Notes under the pieces: generated by a model
What the model was told of the DNA's origin: nothing
The model's input: the letters and a program-made list of their open reading frames with translations, nothing else
Database searches by the model: none
Shown here: one piece after another, positions 15,421 to 24,109 of the stretch
Layout of the letters: every line of letters begins with the position of its first letter
Position numbering within the stretch: the stretch's first letter is position 1
Made by a program: the position numbers and the translations under genes
Source: Prevotella nigrescens
GTDB lineage: Bacteria; Bacteroidota; Bacteroidia; Bacteroidales; Bacteroidaceae
DNA length: 64,000 bases
NCBI RefSeq assembly: GCF_031191185.1
Contig: NZ_CP133465.1
Coordinates: forward strand, 1,422,001-1,486,000
Direction: 5' to 3'

Positions 15421-17202
15421 ATGAATCAGATAAGAAATTTCTGCATTATAGCACATATAGACCACGGTAAGTCTACACTTGCCGACCGTTTGTTAGAATA
15501 CACAAAAACTATCAAAGTAACAGAAGGGCAGATGCTCGACGACATGGATTTAGAGCGCGAACGCGGTATAACCATTAAGAGCCATGCCATACAGATGGAT
15601 TATGAACAAGACGGACAAAAATATGTTTTAAACCTTATAGATACTCCGGGACACGTGGACTTTTCTTACGAGGTGTCAAGAAGCATTGCAGCGTGCGAAG
15701 GTGCGTTGCTTATAGTAGACTCTACGCAAGGTGTTCAGGCACAAACCATATCAAATTTGTATATGGCTATTGACAACAATCTTGAGATTATACCAGTAAT
15801 CAACAAGATTGATATGCCCAACGCAATGCCCGAAGAGGTGGAAGACGAAATAGTAGACCTTATAGGTTGCGAACGTAGCGACATTATTAGGGCGAGTGGA
15901 AAAACTGGCGAAGGTGTGCCAGAAATATTACGAGCCATAGTAGAGCGTATACCAGCACCCAAAGGCGACACAAAAGCACCTTTGCAAGCACTTATATTCG
16001 ATTCTATCTTTAATTCGTTCCGTGGCATTATAACCTTATGCAAAGTAATGAATGGAACTATTCGCAAAGGCGACAAGGTGAAGTTTGTGCAGACAGGAAT
16101 GGAATACGACGCCGATGAGGTGGGAGTTCTGAAGATGGAAATGAAGCCCAAGAGCGAATTAACAACAGGCGAAGTAGGATACATTATATCGGGAATAAAA
16201 AATGCACGCGAAGTAAAAGTGGGCGATACTGTAACACACGTGAGCAGTCCGTGCGATAAAGCCATAGAAGGGTTCCAGTTAGTAAAACCAATGGTGTTTG
16301 CTGGTGTTTATCCTATAGACCCTAACGATTACGAGAACTTACGCGCATCGCTCGAGAAACTACAACTAAACGATGCCTCGCTAACATTCTCTCCAGAAAG
16401 CTCGCAAGCATTAGGCTTTGGATTTCGCTGCGGTTTCTTAGGGTTGTTGCACATGGAGATAATACAAGAGCGATTGGACCGTGAGTTCAATATGGACGTT
16501 ATAACCACTGTGCCCAACGTAAGCTATATGGTGTACGACAAGTTAGGCGAATGCAAGGAAGTGCACAATCCATCAGGTTTGCCCGAGCCAACAATGATAG
16601 ACCATATAGAAGAACCCTATATAAAAGCCTCTATTATAACATCGAGCGAATATATCGGACCAATAATGACGCTTTGTCTTGATAAGCGCGGCGAATTGGT
16701 AAGTCAGAACTACGTCAGTGGCAACCGCTTGGAACTGATATTTATGATTCCATTAGGCGAAATAGTTATCGATTTCTACGATAAGTTAAAGAGCATTTCC
16801 AAAGGATACGCTTCTTTCGATTATCATATCGATTCGTTCCGTCCATCTAAACTGGCAAAGCTCGATATACTTTTGAATGGTGAACCTGTAGACGCTCTAT
16901 CTACGCTTACACACGAAAGCAATGCCATAACGTTTGGTAGACGAATGTGCGAGAAACTAAAAGAACTGATACCACGCCAGCAATTCGATATAGCAATACA
17001 AGCAGCTATCGGCGGAAAAATTGTAGCACGCGAAACAGTGAAGCAAGTTCGGAAAGATGTTACGGCGAAATGCTACGGTGGCGATGTCAGTCGTAAGCGT
17101 AAACTGTTAGAAAAACAAAAGAAAGGCAAGAAACGTATGAAGCAAGTGGGCAATGTACAAGTGCCCCAAAAAGCATTCTTAGCCGTATTAAAGTTAGATT
17201 AA
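15421..17202 (+). CDS. lepA: Elongation factor 4 (LepA)
   Basis: A ribosome-bound GTPase that acts on stalled or mis-translocated ribosomes. The 593 residues match the usual length near 600. GTPase motifs are all present: [14 protein letters not shown] (about 10-23), DTPGHVDF, and NKIDMPNA, followed by EF-G-like domains and the LepA-specific C-terminal part ending [20 protein letters not shown]. Start taken at 15421, [19 protein letters not shown], because conserved sequence begins there and the promoter ends at 15397. A Crp/Fnr gene follows after 21 bases, probably on the same transcript. Confidence 0.97.
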   Translation: MNQIRNFCIIAHIDHGKSTLADRLLEYTKTIKVTEGQMLDDMDLERERGITIKSHAIQMDYEQDGQKYVLNLIDTPGHVDFSYEVSRSIAACEGALLIVDSTQGVQAQTISNLYMAIDNNLEIIPVINKIDMPNAMPEEVEDEIVDLIGCERSDIIRASGKTGEGVPEILRAIVERIPAPKGDTKAPLQALIFDSIFNSFRGIITLCKVMNGTIRKGDKVKFVQTGMEYDADEVGVLKMEMKPKSELTTGEVGYIISGIKNAREVKVGDTVTHVSSPCDKAIEGFQLVKPMVFAGVYPIDPNDYENLRASLEKLQLNDASLTFSPESSQALGFGFRCGFLGLLHMEIIQERLDREFNMDVITTVPNVSYMVYDKLGECKEVHNPSGLPEPTMIDHIEEPYIKASIITSSEYIGPIMTLCLDKRGELVSQNYVSGNRLELIFMIPLGEIVIDFYDKLKSISKGYASFDYHIDSFRPSKLAKLDILLNGEPVDALSTLTHESNAITFGRRMCEKLKELIPRQQFDIAIQAAIGGKIVARETVKQVRKDVTAKCYGGDVSRKRKLLEKQKKGKKRMKQVGNVQVPQKAFLAVLKLD

Positions 17203-17223
17203 AACCAATAAGGAAGCATAGAA

Positions 17224-17817
17224 ATGAAAGAAATCTTTGAAACCAGAGATATTGCACGCGAGTTAGCCCGAAAGTACAGCACAATGACTCACGAGGAACT
17301 GGATACGCTCGAAAGCGTTCTTGTTCCAATGAAGTTTGCTAAAGGTGAGATGATATTGAGCGAAGGCGAGGTGTGTGAAAACATCTATTACATTGGACAC
17401 GGACTTATTCGGCAGTTCTATTTTAAAAACGGAAAGCAGATAACAGAACATTTAGGTGAAGACAGAACCATCTTTATGTGTATTGAAAGCCTTTTCCGAG
17501 AGGAACCTACAAAGCTGCAGGTAGAAGCTATAGAACCTACCACAGTGTATGCATTGCCCAAACAACGGCTCGAACAAGTAGCATTGCACAACGTGAACAT
17601 ACAAATACTCTATCGCAAGATATTGGAAGAGAGTCTGATAATTTCGCAAGTACACGCCGACCTTGTGCGTTTTGAAACAGCACAAGATCGCTATAAGAAA
17701 ATGTGCAAATTATGTCCGCAAGTTATCTTGCGTGCACCATTAGTCTATATTGCCAGCTATTTACAAATGACACCAGAGACTCTCAGTCGTGTTCGCGCAG
17801 CTACATTGCTTGAATAA
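17224..17817 (+). CDS. Crp/Fnr-family transcription regulator
   Basis: The 197-residue protein has a cyclic-nucleotide-binding-type beta-roll (about 30-130: KGEMILSEGEVCENIYYIGHGLIRQFY, ITEHLGEDRTIF) and a short C-terminal helix-turn-helix (about 150-195), ending in the Bacteroidetes-type VYIASYLQMTPETLSRVRAA. It lacks the N-terminal Cys set of Fnr iron-sulfur sensors, and the arginine pocket for cAMP is not evident, so the ligand is unknown. Ribosome site AGGAAG precedes the ATG by 8 bases. It is 21 bases after lepA. Confidence 0.85.
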   Translation: MKEIFETRDIARELARKYSTMTHEELDTLESVLVPMKFAKGEMILSEGEVCENIYYIGHGLIRQFYFKNGKQITEHLGEDRTIFMCIESLFREEPTKLQVEAIEPTTVYALPKQRLEQVALHNVNIQILYRKILEESLIISQVHADLVRFETAQDRYKKMCKLCPQVILRAPLVYIASYLQMTPETLSRVRAATLLE

Positions 17818-17849
17818 ACTTGTTCTTTTAAAGAATTATAGTAAAAACG

Positions 17850-19163
17850 ATGGTGCATAAAATCTACTCCTGTTTAATTGTTATGTGTTTCACTTTAGCT
17901 GTATCTGCTCAAGTGAATGGAAGCATGTCTTCTGCAAAGCAAGCCAATAATAGCATATCCTCTGTGAAGAAGAACAATCGCACCTCCTTAGATGGTGTGT
18001 ATAATGCTTATATGGATTCGTTGCTTTCAACAGAAAGTAGGATCTTTGCACAAACAAATAGGAGGGGAGAGGAGTATAAAGGAGATGTTTTCCAGTTAGC
18101 ACGGCTGTTTCTGCCTATTACATATTATAGGAATATAGTAGACAATGCGTTCTCTTTGAAAAAGAATGACGCTTATAGCCGACAACTCTTAGATATCTAT
18201 TTGCATTCACCATCGTTGGTAAGTACTACAGTCGACGAGCTTCGAGGAAAGCAAACAACAACAGTAGAAGTTGAAACACCTATACAACGTGAGATTGAGA
18301 TAGTAGATAAGGTTGCCCCAACACCTGTAGAGTCCACTTTCTCGCCTGTCGAAGTACTTATTAGAAAGCCAGACTTTTGGACTTATAAGGGCGACTATTC
18401 GCTGCAGTTGTTGCAGAACTATGTTTCGGGTAATTGGTACAAAGGAGGCGAAAGCAACTATTCGGTGTTGTCTTCTGCAATATTCGAGGCTAATTATAAT
18501 AATAAGCAGAAAGTGAAATGGGACAATCGGTTAGAGCTGAAGTTTGGTATTCAAAGTACTAAGTCGGATACTTTGCATAGTTTCAAAACAACCGAAGATC
18601 TTATACGCCTCACTTCTAAATTCGGGTTGCAAGCCTCTAAGAAATGGTATTATTCTGTTCAGTTTGTAGGTAATACACAATTTACGCATTCTTATCGTTC
18701 CAATGACCCTTTGTTGTATTCAGACTTTTTAGCCCCTTTAAATATAAATGTGTCGTTGGGTATGGATTATACCATCGATTGGTTAGAACATAAGCTAAAG
18801 GGAAATGTGCATTTGGCTCCATTGGCTTATAATATAAAGTATACACGTATAAAAAGTTTGGCAGACCGATTAGGTATAGAAAATGGTAGGCATGCACGCC
18901 ACGATTTCGGTTCGGAACTATCTGTTGAGTTTGTGTGGCAGCTGATGGAGGCTCTTTCTTGGAAGACACGCCTCTATTCGTATACAACCTACAAGCGGAC
19001 AGAAATAGAATGGGAGAATACAATAAGGTTACAGTTCAATCGGTTTATAGGTGCACAATTGTTTATCTACCCTCGATTTGATGATGGTGTAACACGCGAT
19101 GGTCGTCATGGCTATTTGCAGATGCGAGAGTTTGCCTCTATCGGATTTCAATACAGCTTTTAA
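17850..19163 (+). CDS. DUF3078-type secreted or outer-membrane protein
   Basis: The 437-residue protein has a signal peptide (MVHKIYSCLIVMCFTLAVSA-Q), a Ser/Asn-rich linker, a helical segment (about 45-130) and, from about 170, the DUF3078 region: FWTYKGDYSLQLLQNYVSGNWYKGGESN and long alternating strands to the end, closing on an aromatic residue (IGFQYSF), as in outer-membrane beta-barrels. Function of the family is unknown to me. The stop codon at 19161-19163 is itself the first bases of the dispersed repeat copy 2. It is 32 bases after the Crp/Fnr gene and may be co-transcribed. Confidence 0.75.
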   Translation: MVHKIYSCLIVMCFTLAVSAQVNGSMSSAKQANNSISSVKKNNRTSLDGVYNAYMDSLLSTESRIFAQTNRRGEEYKGDVFQLARLFLPITYYRNIVDNAFSLKKNDAYSRQLLDIYLHSPSLVSTTVDELRGKQTTTVEVETPIQREIEIVDKVAPTPVESTFSPVEVLIRKPDFWTYKGDYSLQLLQNYVSGNWYKGGESNYSVLSSAIFEANYNNKQKVKWDNRLELKFGIQSTKSDTLHSFKTTEDLIRLTSKFGLQASKKWYYSVQFVGNTQFTHSYRSNDPLLYSDFLAPLNINVSLGMDYTIDWLEHKLKGNVHLAPLAYNIKYTRIKSLADRLGIENGRHARHDFGSELSVEFVWQLMEALSWKTRLYSYTTYKRTEIEWENTIRLQFNRFIGAQLFIYPRFDDGVTRDGRHGYLQMREFASIGFQYSF

Positions 19164-19291
19164 TTAACGTTAGTTCGACGAAATTGCAATTGTTTGTAAA
19201 TAGGACTATGTTTGTATCCCATTTATGGAGTGCGAAAGCGGTTTCAGACAAGATGAAACAACCAATAAATTCGTCAAACTAACGTTAATTA
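19161..19291. mobile_element. MITE-like dispersed repeat, copy 2, with terminal inverted repeats
   Basis: About 131 bp. The left end TAATTAACGTTAGTTCGACG (19161-19180) matches the reverse complement of the right end, TAATTAACGTTAGTTTGACG (plus 19272-19291), at 19 of 20 bases, and pairing continues through GAA-A-TT. The interior is homologous to 10783-10930. No coding capacity. The left end supplies the stop codon of the preceding gene, so insertion may have set its C-terminus. The transcript of either strand would fold into a long hairpin. Confidence 0.75.
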
Positions 19292-19552
19292 GTGTTATTG
19301 AAAAACCATAGATTCATTTCTATAGCCTATGGCTTTTAGCCATATCTTCATAAAATCCTGTGGTCGGGGCTTGTTCTAATGGACCTATTAGATATTAGAT
19401 ATTTGATGCCTTTAACCCAAATCGCTCATTTGGGGTCAGACTCCGTTTTAAAGTTAACTAAAAAGTGCGAGATGTACGTTGCTCTGAGCTGTTGATTTGT
19501 GCCATGGCTTCAACTTTTTTATTAAACAGGCGTAAAATACCAATAATTTTTG
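19292..19552 (+). other. Intergenic stretch with several hairpins, no gene
   Basis: No ORF of note. Two clean stems: TATGGCT-TTT-AGCCATA (19328-19344) and CCCAAAT-CGCTC-ATTTGGG (19416-19434). Neither is followed by a T-run, so they are not classical terminators. They may belong to the leader of ftsE, a small RNA or a decayed element; the sequence alone does not decide. Confidence 0.4.
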
Positions 19553-19560
19553 TAAGTTTG
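19553..19560 (+). promoter_or_regulatory. -7 box for ftsE-lysC operon
   Basis: TAAGTTTG followed by CATTG, 35 bases before the ftsE ATG at 19595. Perfect consensus; no TTTG at -33. Confidence 0.6.
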
Positions 19561-19594
19561 CATTGAATATAATAAAATCCCAAAAAGAGATACG

Positions 19595-20365
19595 ATGTTA
19601 ATAAATTATTGTAAAGTTAATATTTTCCAAGACGAAAAGCAGGTTCTTAAAGATGTAAACTTCCAAGTTGGAGAAGGTGAATTTATCTATATCATAGGTA
19701 AGGTAGGGTCAGGAAAAAGTTCTTTGTTAAAAACCATTTATTGTGAACTTGATATTTATGCAGAAGATGCAGAAACTGCAAATGTTCTGGGACAATCTTT
19801 ATTAACATTGAAACGTAAGAATATTCCTGCTCTCAGGAAGCAAATGGGAATTATTTTCCAAGATTTCCAATTACTTCACGATAGAAATGTTTCTAAAAAT
19901 CTTGAATTTGTGCTGAAGGCAACAGGTTGGAAAGATAAAGAAGCCATTTGCCAACGTATAAATGAAGTACTCGAAGATGTTGGTATGCTGGATAAAAAGG
20001 AAAAAATGCCAAGCGAGCTTTCTGGTGGTGAGCAACAACGCATTGCAATTGCGCGAGCTTTATTGAATCGCCCGAAAATTATTATTGCCGATGAGCCTAC
20101 TGGAAATCTCGATCCGGAAACGGCTACTAATATTGTTGGTATTCTAAAGCGTGCTTCTCAAGATGGTACAGCTGTAATTATGTCTACACATAATATTCAT
20201 CTTTTAAATCAATTCCCTGGTAAAGTGTTTAGATGTAGAGATGGTGAATTTAAGTTAGTGACAGATAATGACGAAACGAAAGATTTAGATGAGAATGATA
20301 AGTCTTCAGATACAAGAATAGTACCACTTGATTTCGTTGATGATGAAGAAGTGAATGCAGAATAA
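19595..20365 (+). CDS. ftsE: FtsE-like ABC-transporter ATPase
   Basis: An inner-membrane-associated ATPase that in other bacteria works with FtsX to control peptidoglycan hydrolases at the division site. The 256 residues show Walker [12 protein letters not shown] (about 35-45), Q-loop FQDFQLL, signature [19 protein letters not shown] (about 142-160) and Walker [15 protein letters not shown]. The last 35 or so residues are an acidic tail ([16 protein letters not shown]) not found in standard FtsE. No ftsX is nearby; lysC follows 21 bases later. An ABC ATPase of a different exporter remains possible. Confidence 0.8.
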   Translation: MLINYCKVNIFQDEKQVLKDVNFQVGEGEFIYIIGKVGSGKSSLLKTIYCELDIYAEDAETANVLGQSLLTLKRKNIPALRKQMGIIFQDFQLLHDRNVSKNLEFVLKATGWKDKEAICQRINEVLEDVGMLDKKEKMPSELSGGEQQRIAIARALLNRPKIIIADEPTGNLDPETATNIVGILKRASQDGTAVIMSTHNIHLLNQFPGKVFRCRDGEFKLVTDNDETKDLDENDKSSDTRIVPLDFVDDEEVNAE

Positions 20366-20386
20366 AATAACGAACAGACTATTGTT

Positions 20387-21703
20387 ATGAAAGTAATGAA
20401 ATTTGGTGGCACCTCTGTTGGTTCTCCTGCGAGAATGAAAGAAGTTGTAGACTTAGTACTTAGAGATAAAAAACCTGTATTTGTTGTTCTTTCTGCAATG
20501 AGTGGCACAACAAATACTCTTATAGAGATAGCCGATTATTTATATAAAAAAAATCATGAAGGTGCAAATGAAATAATCAACCGGTTAGAACAAAAATATC
20601 TATCATATATTGATGAACTTTATTCAACCGATGAATATAAAGAAAAAACTTATAAGTTCTTTCAGAAAGAATTTAATTATCTAAGATCCTTTACAAACGA
20701 TATCTTTACCTCTTTTGAGGAAAAAAGCATTGTTGCCCGCGGAGAGATTCTGTCTACCAACATGGTGGTAAACTACCTGCAAGAAAGAGGAATAAAGGCG
20801 ATATTGCTTAATGCACTCGACTTCATGCGAACAGATAAAAATTCGGAACCAGATGCCATTTATATAAACGAGAAACTTTCTGATATAATGGCAACTAATA
20901 AAGGTTACCAGGTTTATATAACTCAGGGGTTTATCTGTAAAAATGCTTATGGCGAAGTAGATAATTTGCAGCGGGGAGGGTCTGATTATACAGCCTCATT
21001 AATAGGCGCAGCTATAAATGCTGAGGAGATACAAATTTGGACAGATATAGATGGTATGCACAACAATGACCCTCGTGTTGTTGAAAAAACGGAAACTGTT
21101 CGACAGTTGAACTTCGAAGAGGCATCAGAACTCGCTTATTTTGGTGCAAAAATATTGCATCCAACTTGTGTCCAACCTGCAAAATATGCAGGAATACCAG
21201 TCAGATTGAAAAATACAATGGATCCGGAAGCAGATGGAACTATTATAAATAACATAATGGAACGTGGCAAAATTAAAGCTATTGCTGCGAAAGACAATAT
21301 AGTTGTTATAAAAGTCCGTTCAAGCAGAATGTTTGGTTCTCCCGGATTTCTACGTAAAGTGTTCGAAGTTTTTGAAAGTTATCAAGTTTCTACCGATCTT
21401 ATTGCAACAAGTGAAGTTGGAGTTTCTGTTGCAATTGAAGATACGACCCATTTGGAAGAAATTACTGATGAGCTAAAAACTTGTGGCACTGTTACTCTCG
21501 ATACTAATATGTGTATTGTTTGTGTGGTGGGCGATTTAACTTGGAAGAATATTGGTTTTGAAATAAAGATAGCTAATGCATTAAAAGAGATCCCGGTTAG
21601 AATGATTAGTTATGGTGGAAGTAATTATAACATATCATTCTTAATCAGAGCGGAAGATAAAAAATACGTACTCCAATCTATCTCTACAGCCTTATTTAAT
21701 TAG
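20387..21703 (+). CDS. lysC: Aspartate kinase, monofunctional
   Basis: Phosphorylates aspartate, the entry step to lysine, threonine and methionine. The 438-residue protein has the amino-acid kinase domain (MKFGGTSVGSPARMKEV at residues 4-20; ARGEILSTNMVV; TDIDGMHNNDPR near 220) and two C-terminal ACT domains (about 305-438; VVIKVRSSRMFGSPGFL, MISYGGSNYNISFLI), the usual sites of feedback inhibition. There is no fused homoserine dehydrogenase, so it is a separate isozyme. It lies 21 bases after ftsE and 6 before a glycosyltransferase gene, so these genes form one operon. Confidence 0.93.
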   Translation: MKVMKFGGTSVGSPARMKEVVDLVLRDKKPVFVVLSAMSGTTNTLIEIADYLYKKNHEGANEIINRLEQKYLSYIDELYSTDEYKEKTYKFFQKEFNYLRSFTNDIFTSFEEKSIVARGEILSTNMVVNYLQERGIKAILLNALDFMRTDKNSEPDAIYINEKLSDIMATNKGYQVYITQGFICKNAYGEVDNLQRGGSDYTASLIGAAINAEEIQIWTDIDGMHNNDPRVVEKTETVRQLNFEEASELAYFGAKILHPTCVQPAKYAGIPVRLKNTMDPEADGTIINNIMERGKIKAIAAKDNIVVIKVRSSRMFGSPGFLRKVFEVFESYQVSTDLIATSEVGVSVAIEDTTHLEEITDELKTCGTVTLDTNMCIVCVVGDLTWKNIGFEIKIANALKEIPVRMISYGGSNYNISFLIRAEDKKYVLQSISTALFN

Positions 21704-21709
21704 CAGATA

Positions 21710-22918
21710 ATGTTTATACTTGATACATATACTATTATATTCTCATCAGTGTTGCTTTTTGCAGCATTGTTATCCTCTGTTATCAGTCCTCTTTTCAGGA
21801 GACCAAGACTTTCTGAGTCATATAATAAGGAAGATATTGCTGAAGAAACGACAGAAGAATATATTACATCTGCACAACCGATAGAGAAAGAAGTAGAAAA
21901 AGTAATAGAACCATCTATTTCTATAATTCTTACACCAAACGATGATGCTTTGGCCTTATCAAAGAATTTAAATAAATATCTGAATCAAGATTATAAAGAC
22001 TTTGAAATAATCGTTGTTGCACCAAAAGGTGATGTTGAAACTGAAGATATTTTAAAGACCTACGCCAATAATCCGCGGATCTATGTAACCTTCATACCTT
22101 CTACTTCGAAATATATGAGTAGAAAGAAATTAGCTATTACACTTGGAGCAAAAGCTGCGAAATACGAATGGTTGCTTATTTGTGATATATTCTGTGTCCC
22201 ACAATCAGAGTATTGGCTTTCTGCTTTAGCACGAAACTGTAATGAAAATGTTAATATCGTAGCTGGATATACAAACTATGATGATGATTCTCCTGATTTT
22301 TGGCGGTTTGAACATTTTTATATGTCCTGTTATCTTATGCGTGAAGCACAAAAAGGAACTGCGTATGCTTGGAATTCGAATGCTTTATTGTTTAAGAAAG
22401 ATGAATTTCTTGCCAAAGAAGGCTTTAGAGGAAATTTAAAATACGTTCGTGGTGAATTTGACTTCATCGTTAATAAATATGCACGGAAAGGTTCGACTGC
22501 TATAGAAAATTCAATGGAAGGAACACTTATAGAAGAAACGCCAACTTGTAAACATTGGATAAATAAGCATCTTTACTATTTAGAAGATAGGAGACACTTA
22601 AAGAGAAGTATAAGGCATCGCTTACCTTTCTATATAGATCAAATGGCAGTCTATTTCAATTATCTTCTTATAATTGTATGTTCGCTTTATGCTATCTATA
22701 CATCAAACTGGATAATTTGTATTGTTTCAATTCTATCGTTCATTGTAACTCTATCGTTGCGAATATTTATTGGAAAGAAGACACTGTCGTTATTCAATAT
22801 TGTTATTCCTGCTTGGAAAATTATTCCCTATGAATTACGGATAGTATGGCAAAACCTTGGTTACAGAATAAAATATTGGCAAGCCAATAAATACGACTTT
22901 ATTTCTCATAAACTATAA
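21710..22918 (+). CDS. Family 2-type glycosyltransferase, membrane-bound
   Basis: The 402-residue protein has an N-terminal membrane helix (about 7-28), an acidic linker with many Glu, then a GT-A domain from about 70: ISIILTPNDDALALSKNLNKYL, FEIIVVAPKGD, KYEWLLICDIFCVP with the metal-binding region reading CDIF. A C-terminal pair of hydrophobic helices (about 310-350) anchors it. It resembles polysaccharide-building glycosyltransferases working at the inner face of the membrane; sugar and acceptor are unknown. The stop overlaps the start of the next gene (TAATG), which points to a coupled pair. Confidence 0.75.
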   Translation: MFILDTYTIIFSSVLLFAALLSSVISPLFRRPRLSESYNKEDIAEETTEEYITSAQPIEKEVEKVIEPSISIILTPNDDALALSKNLNKYLNQDYKDFEIIVVAPKGDVETEDILKTYANNPRIYVTFIPSTSKYMSRKKLAITLGAKAAKYEWLLICDIFCVPQSEYWLSALARNCNENVNIVAGYTNYDDDSPDFWRFEHFYMSCYLMREAQKGTAYAWNSNALLFKKDEFLAKEGFRGNLKYVRGEFDFIVNKYARKGSTAIENSMEGTLIEETPTCKHWINKHLYYLEDRRHLKRSIRHRLPFYIDQMAVYFNYLLIIVCSLYAIYTSNWIICIVSILSFIVTLSLRIFIGKKTLSLFNIVIPAWKIIPYELRIVWQNLGYRIKYWQANKYDFISHKL

Positions 22919-24081
22919 TGAAAGTACTGCATCTTACATATAAAATAAAGAGAGGAGAACTTCTTTCTGACTATTTAACAATATTGATTGAAAATGAAAG
23001 AGCACAGTCAGTAAAGGTAGAAATGGCTACAACAAAGAAGGAGTTTAGTAAGATGCTTTTGAGTTTCAATCCGGACATAGTACATATTCATACTTGTTGG
23101 AATTGGTGTGCTTTTGCATGTGCTAAGAAAGCATTGCATTCAGGATGCGCATTGATTTTTTCTCCTTACGGAGAGTTATCTCCTCTGACAATGGAATTAG
23201 AGGAACCTATACGTAAAAAATTTCGTTCGTTTGTTTATCAACGCCAAATTGTGCAAAAATCTGATGCAGTCCTAACTTTATCAAAACACGAAGAAAACGA
23301 TGTAATCCAACTTGATTGGAATCAGCGTACAGATATTGTCCCATCGTGTTTACTTACCAGTTTTGTCTCAGCTGATGCAATGGCTGCAGATATGATACGG
23401 TTCTATACGAAAGTTATAGATACAAGGTATAGAAAGTATATGGACAAGATTGAATGGCAATGCTTGTGCGCTCTGTTGCATACAGGATTACAGCAAGACT
23501 CTGCAAATAAGATTTTACCAAGTGATTGTCTTCTAAAATTACGCAGACTCACTCCACAACAATGGCAACGGATACTTATTTGTGCTGACGATGAATTCGT
23601 GCGTGATTATGTTAATATTGGGATAGAACGCTTGCAGCTTGCTGTCCCCAACATAAATACTTCCAGAATTTTGCGGTATAATCCTAATATGCCGAAAACA
23701 GAAAACATGCTTGATAGCCTGAAGATAGAGACAAATAACTTCATTACAAAGAATCGTTATGAAAGTGTAAAGGCAGAAGAGGGGGAAACAATAAAACAAA
23801 TTATCACAATGTTTGCGAATGCAAAAGTGTTATTGCAACAAAAGAAATTTAGTTTGCTTCATTTGGCGCAGCTATATCGAATTATACGCTTTGAAGATTA
23901 TGACGAAGATCAGCTTATGATAGTTTTACGGCGTATGCATTTAATTAAATTTGCTCGACGCATAATGTATATTCTATCAACATATTTGTACTTGGAAGAT
24001 GGTTATATTCCTTTTGCTTCTCTGAATGATAAGAAAGTTAGACCGATAATAGAATGTATAATAAATAAAAATAAGTACTAA
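22918..24081 (+). CDS. Glycosyltransferase-like protein with atypical C-terminal half
   Basis: Residues 1 to about 145 follow the N-terminal lobe of GT4-type glycosyltransferases: MKVLHLTYKI, NPDIVHIHTCWNW, CALIFSPYGELSP, SDAVLTLSKHEENDV. The remaining 240 residues do not show the nucleotide-sugar lobe of GT4 (no E-x7-E region) but a helical, Leu/Arg-rich sequence that I do not recognise. So it may be a half-enzyme, a partner of the glycosyltransferase it overlaps by one base, or a regulator. No signal peptide. The pair sits between lysC and fbp in a plus-strand run. Confidence 0.6.
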   Translation: MKVLHLTYKIKRGELLSDYLTILIENERAQSVKVEMATTKKEFSKMLLSFNPDIVHIHTCWNWCAFACAKKALHSGCALIFSPYGELSPLTMELEEPIRKKFRSFVYQRQIVQKSDAVLTLSKHEENDVIQLDWNQRTDIVPSCLLTSFVSADAMAADMIRFYTKVIDTRYRKYMDKIEWQCLCALLHTGLQQDSANKILPSDCLLKLRRLTPQQWQRILICADDEFVRDYVNIGIERLQLAVPNINTSRILRYNPNMPKTENMLDSLKIETNNFITKNRYESVKAEEGETIKQIITMFANAKVLLQQKKFSLLHLAQLYRIIRFEDYDEDQLMIVLRRMHLIKFARRIMYILSTYLYLEDGYIPFASLNDKKVRPIIECIINKNKY

Positions 24082-24109
24082 TCACCTAATTATTAATAAA
24101 AAATTGGCT

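Noticed and set aside
19161..19291. Insertion sequence
   Set aside because: Only about 130 bp with inverted ends and no transposase frame, so a MITE-like repeat is the better name.
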